Assembly (NCBI GenBank): GCA_937969125.1
Contig: CALBVA010000088.1
Coordinates: forward strand, 1-16,618
Length of the DNA stretch: 16,618 nt
Direction: 5' to 3'
Source of the DNA: an uncultured Verrucomicrobiales bacterium
GTDB taxonomy: Bacteria; Verrucomicrobiota; Verrucomicrobiia; Verrucomicrobiales; Akkermansiaceae
A program made the translations under genes and the position numbers. Shown here in pieces: positions 15,609 through 16,618 of this stretch; positions within the stretch are counted from its first letter, which is position 1; every line of letters begins with the position of its first letter. The notes beneath the pieces were generated by a model. That model saw only the letters and a list, made by a program, of their open reading frames with translations, did no database searches and was not told the origin of the DNA.

Positions 15609-15836
15609 ATGTCTCCCGTAGCCTCGACGTCGGCGAAGACCTTGGGCTTCGCCTCCTACGGCCTTGCTTTTCTCACGGGAGCGACACTCCTCATCCCGTT
15701 GGCCTACTGCAAATACGGCTGCCCCACCGGCGCCCTCTTTCACTTCCTCCGAAAGACAGGCGCGAGCAATCGCTTCTTAATCCGGGACCTCCTGGCCGGC
15801 GCACCCTGCCTCGCCGAGGGAATCTTCAGCGGCTAG
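15609..15836 (+). pseudogene. Probable remnant of a NosR/NapH-type 4Fe-4S membrane protein (C-terminal piece)
   Basis: A 75-codon frame with one hydrophobic segment (residues 12-33) and the motif CKYGCPTGALFHFLR (Cys34, Cys38). This motif resembles the membrane-proximal cysteine segment of NosR/NapH-like ferredoxin-type proteins, which normally have several more membrane helices, an FMN-binding domain or further Cx2-3C clusters. None of these is present: an in-frame TGA lies nine codons before the ATG, and avtA begins 65 bases upstream, leaving no room. The frame ends in LLAGAPCLAEGIFSG and a TAG without a second ferredoxin motif. A deletion remnant is the simplest reading. A small stand-alone membrane protein cannot be excluded. 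Confidence 0.5.
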
Positions 15837-15875
15837 CACGAGGATTTCAAAGAGGCCAGATTGGGGACGAGGGCA

Positions 15876-16618
15876 TTAGTCCATAGAAGCCTGGGAGCTG
15901 TCCTCCATGATGCTGAGGGCATGATTGGCGAGAGCCTTCAGCTGATTATTCATGTCGGTGTAGAGCATTTCATTTCGAATATCGCCCTCGGACATGCGCT
16001 TAATGGCTTCCTTGTTGAAGGTCTTTCGCATGGCGCGCGATTGTTCATCGATACTGCGGAGCGAGGTGATGACCTCGGCCGGGACAGGATGGAGAAGGAA
16101 ATTCTCGACCGCCCCGAGGGCCTGACCCACGACGTCAGTGATCTGCCCGATGCTCTTACGCTGATGCTCTGAGAACTTGTAACCCTTGTTGTATTTCCGC
16201 TCAGTCAGCTTCACGAGGCGGTAAATACAATCAGTGCATTCCTCCAATTCAGCCACGATGCGAATCATCCCGGCAATGTTTGAGGCATGCTGCTGACTCA
16301 TGTCACGGGCGACACATTTGACGAGATACTCAGTGATGTCCTGCATCATGAGATCGGCCTCTTCCTCCATGCCTTTCAGCCGGGAGATCTCCAAGGAGAG
16401 GTCGGCGGAGGGATTATCAAAAGCGACTTTGAAGCCCTTGAACATCTCATTGGAATGAGTGGCCATCTTACGCACTGCGTCTTCGGCTTCCGCAATGTTC
16501 AGCTCGCCGAGATCGACAAGATTCTGTGAAATGTAACGAAGACGACCTTCTTCTTCCTCGCCAGGAGCCTTTGACGGGACCCATTTCACCACGACCTTGG
16601 CGATTTGAGGAATGAACC
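15876..16618 (-). CDS. Na/Pi cotransporter family protein, C-terminal PhoU-like domain (5' end cut by window)
   Basis: The frame is open through the right edge (the last visible residues are FIPQIAKVVVKWVP), so this is the C-terminal 247 or so residues of a larger protein. A GTG at 16592 should not be taken as the start. After the end of a probable membrane region comes a charged linker (PSKAPGEEEEGRLRYIS), then an all-helical PhoU-like domain: LNIAEAEDAVRKMATHSNEMF, EISRLKGMEEEADLMMQDITEYL, ELEECTDCIYRLVKL and later MLYTDMNNQLKALANHAL. This layout is that of NptA-type Na+/phosphate cotransporters, with the PhoU part in the cytosol. The acidic ExxxD positions that bind metal in PhoU are in part kept. 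The stop TAA is at 15876; 39 bp separate it from the convergent ferredoxin-like remnant. Confidence 0.85.
   Translation of the reverse strand, partial: FIPQIAKVVVKWVPSKAPGEEEEGRLRYISQNLVDLGELNIAEAEDAVRKMATHSNEMFKGFKVAFDNPSADLSLEISRLKGMEEEADLMMQDITEYLVKCVARDMSQQHASNIAGMIRIVAELEECTDCIYRLVKLTERKYNKGYKFSEHQRKSIGQITDVVGQALGAVENFLLHPVPAEVITSLRSIDEQSRAMRKTFNKEAIKRMSEGDIRNEMLYTDMNNQLKALANHALSIMEDSSQASMD

Noticed and set aside
15572..15886. 104-codon plus-strand frame overlapping the ferredoxin-like remnant in another frame
   Set aside because: Arg/Pro/Leu-rich with no hydrophobic segment or motif; the frame beginning at 15609 carries the CKYGC motif.
1..16618. Search by eye for tRNA, rRNA, insertion sequences, CRISPR repeats, attachment sites and replication origins
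   Set aside because: No regularly spaced repeats, no transposase or integrase motifs, and no tRNA-like arms were seen; the gaps between genes are too short for most of these. A tool-based scan could still find a small RNA.

Overview
This 16.6 kb window reads as ordinary chromosomal DNA of a Gram-negative, moderately GC-rich bacterium, most likely a member of Verrucomicrobiota (inference). The grounds are the gene mix (signal-peptide TPR protein, AsmA-like envelope protein, a LemA/M48 pair), the long basic N-terminus of ribosomal protein L28, a FabD with a GLSLGE elbow, and start codons that mostly lack a Shine-Dalgarno sequence. I see no rRNA, tRNA, insertion sequence, CRISPR array or prophage. 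No gene-free stretch exceeds about 180 bases.

Layout. Bases 1-2071 (minus) hold lemA followed by an M48 membrane metallopeptidase that runs off the left edge. A divergent 190-bp region with a hairpin separates them from ffh (plus, 2263-3717), the SRP GTPase. Next comes a large exported TPR protein (plus, 3864-6464). Facing it on the minus strand is the pair glxK-fabD (8582-6540): glycerate 2-kinase and malonyl-CoA:ACP transacylase, 18 bp apart. Divergent from glxK is a compact phd-vapC toxin-antitoxin operon (8669-9303) with a 24-bp near-perfect palindrome five bases before the antitoxin start. It ends at a bidirectional terminator shared with rpmB (minus, 9640-9377).

From 9811 the plus strand carries a family-4-type uracil-DNA glycosylase that has lost three of the four Fe-S cluster cysteines, an AsmA-like protein (10717-13200), and a secreted protein of unknown function (13238-14272). 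A strong hairpin precedes the last gene. avtA (valine-pyruvate aminotransferase, minus) converges on that gene with a 4-base stop-stop overlap. A 75-codon frame resembling the cysteine-motif tail of a NosR/NapH-type membrane ferredoxin lies at 15609-15836 and is probably a gene remnant. The right edge holds the C-terminal PhoU-like part of a Na/Pi cotransporter (minus, partial).

Functionally the window is mostly housekeeping: protein targeting, fatty-acid synthesis, glycerate metabolism, translation, base-excision repair, alanine/valine transamination and phosphate transport, plus envelope proteins and one toxin-antitoxin cassette. I found no clear new multi-gene system. The best leads are the cluster-less uracil-DNA glycosylase, the phd operator with a possibly leaderless start, the hairpin at the secreted-protein start, and that protein's possible degenerate metallopeptidase core.
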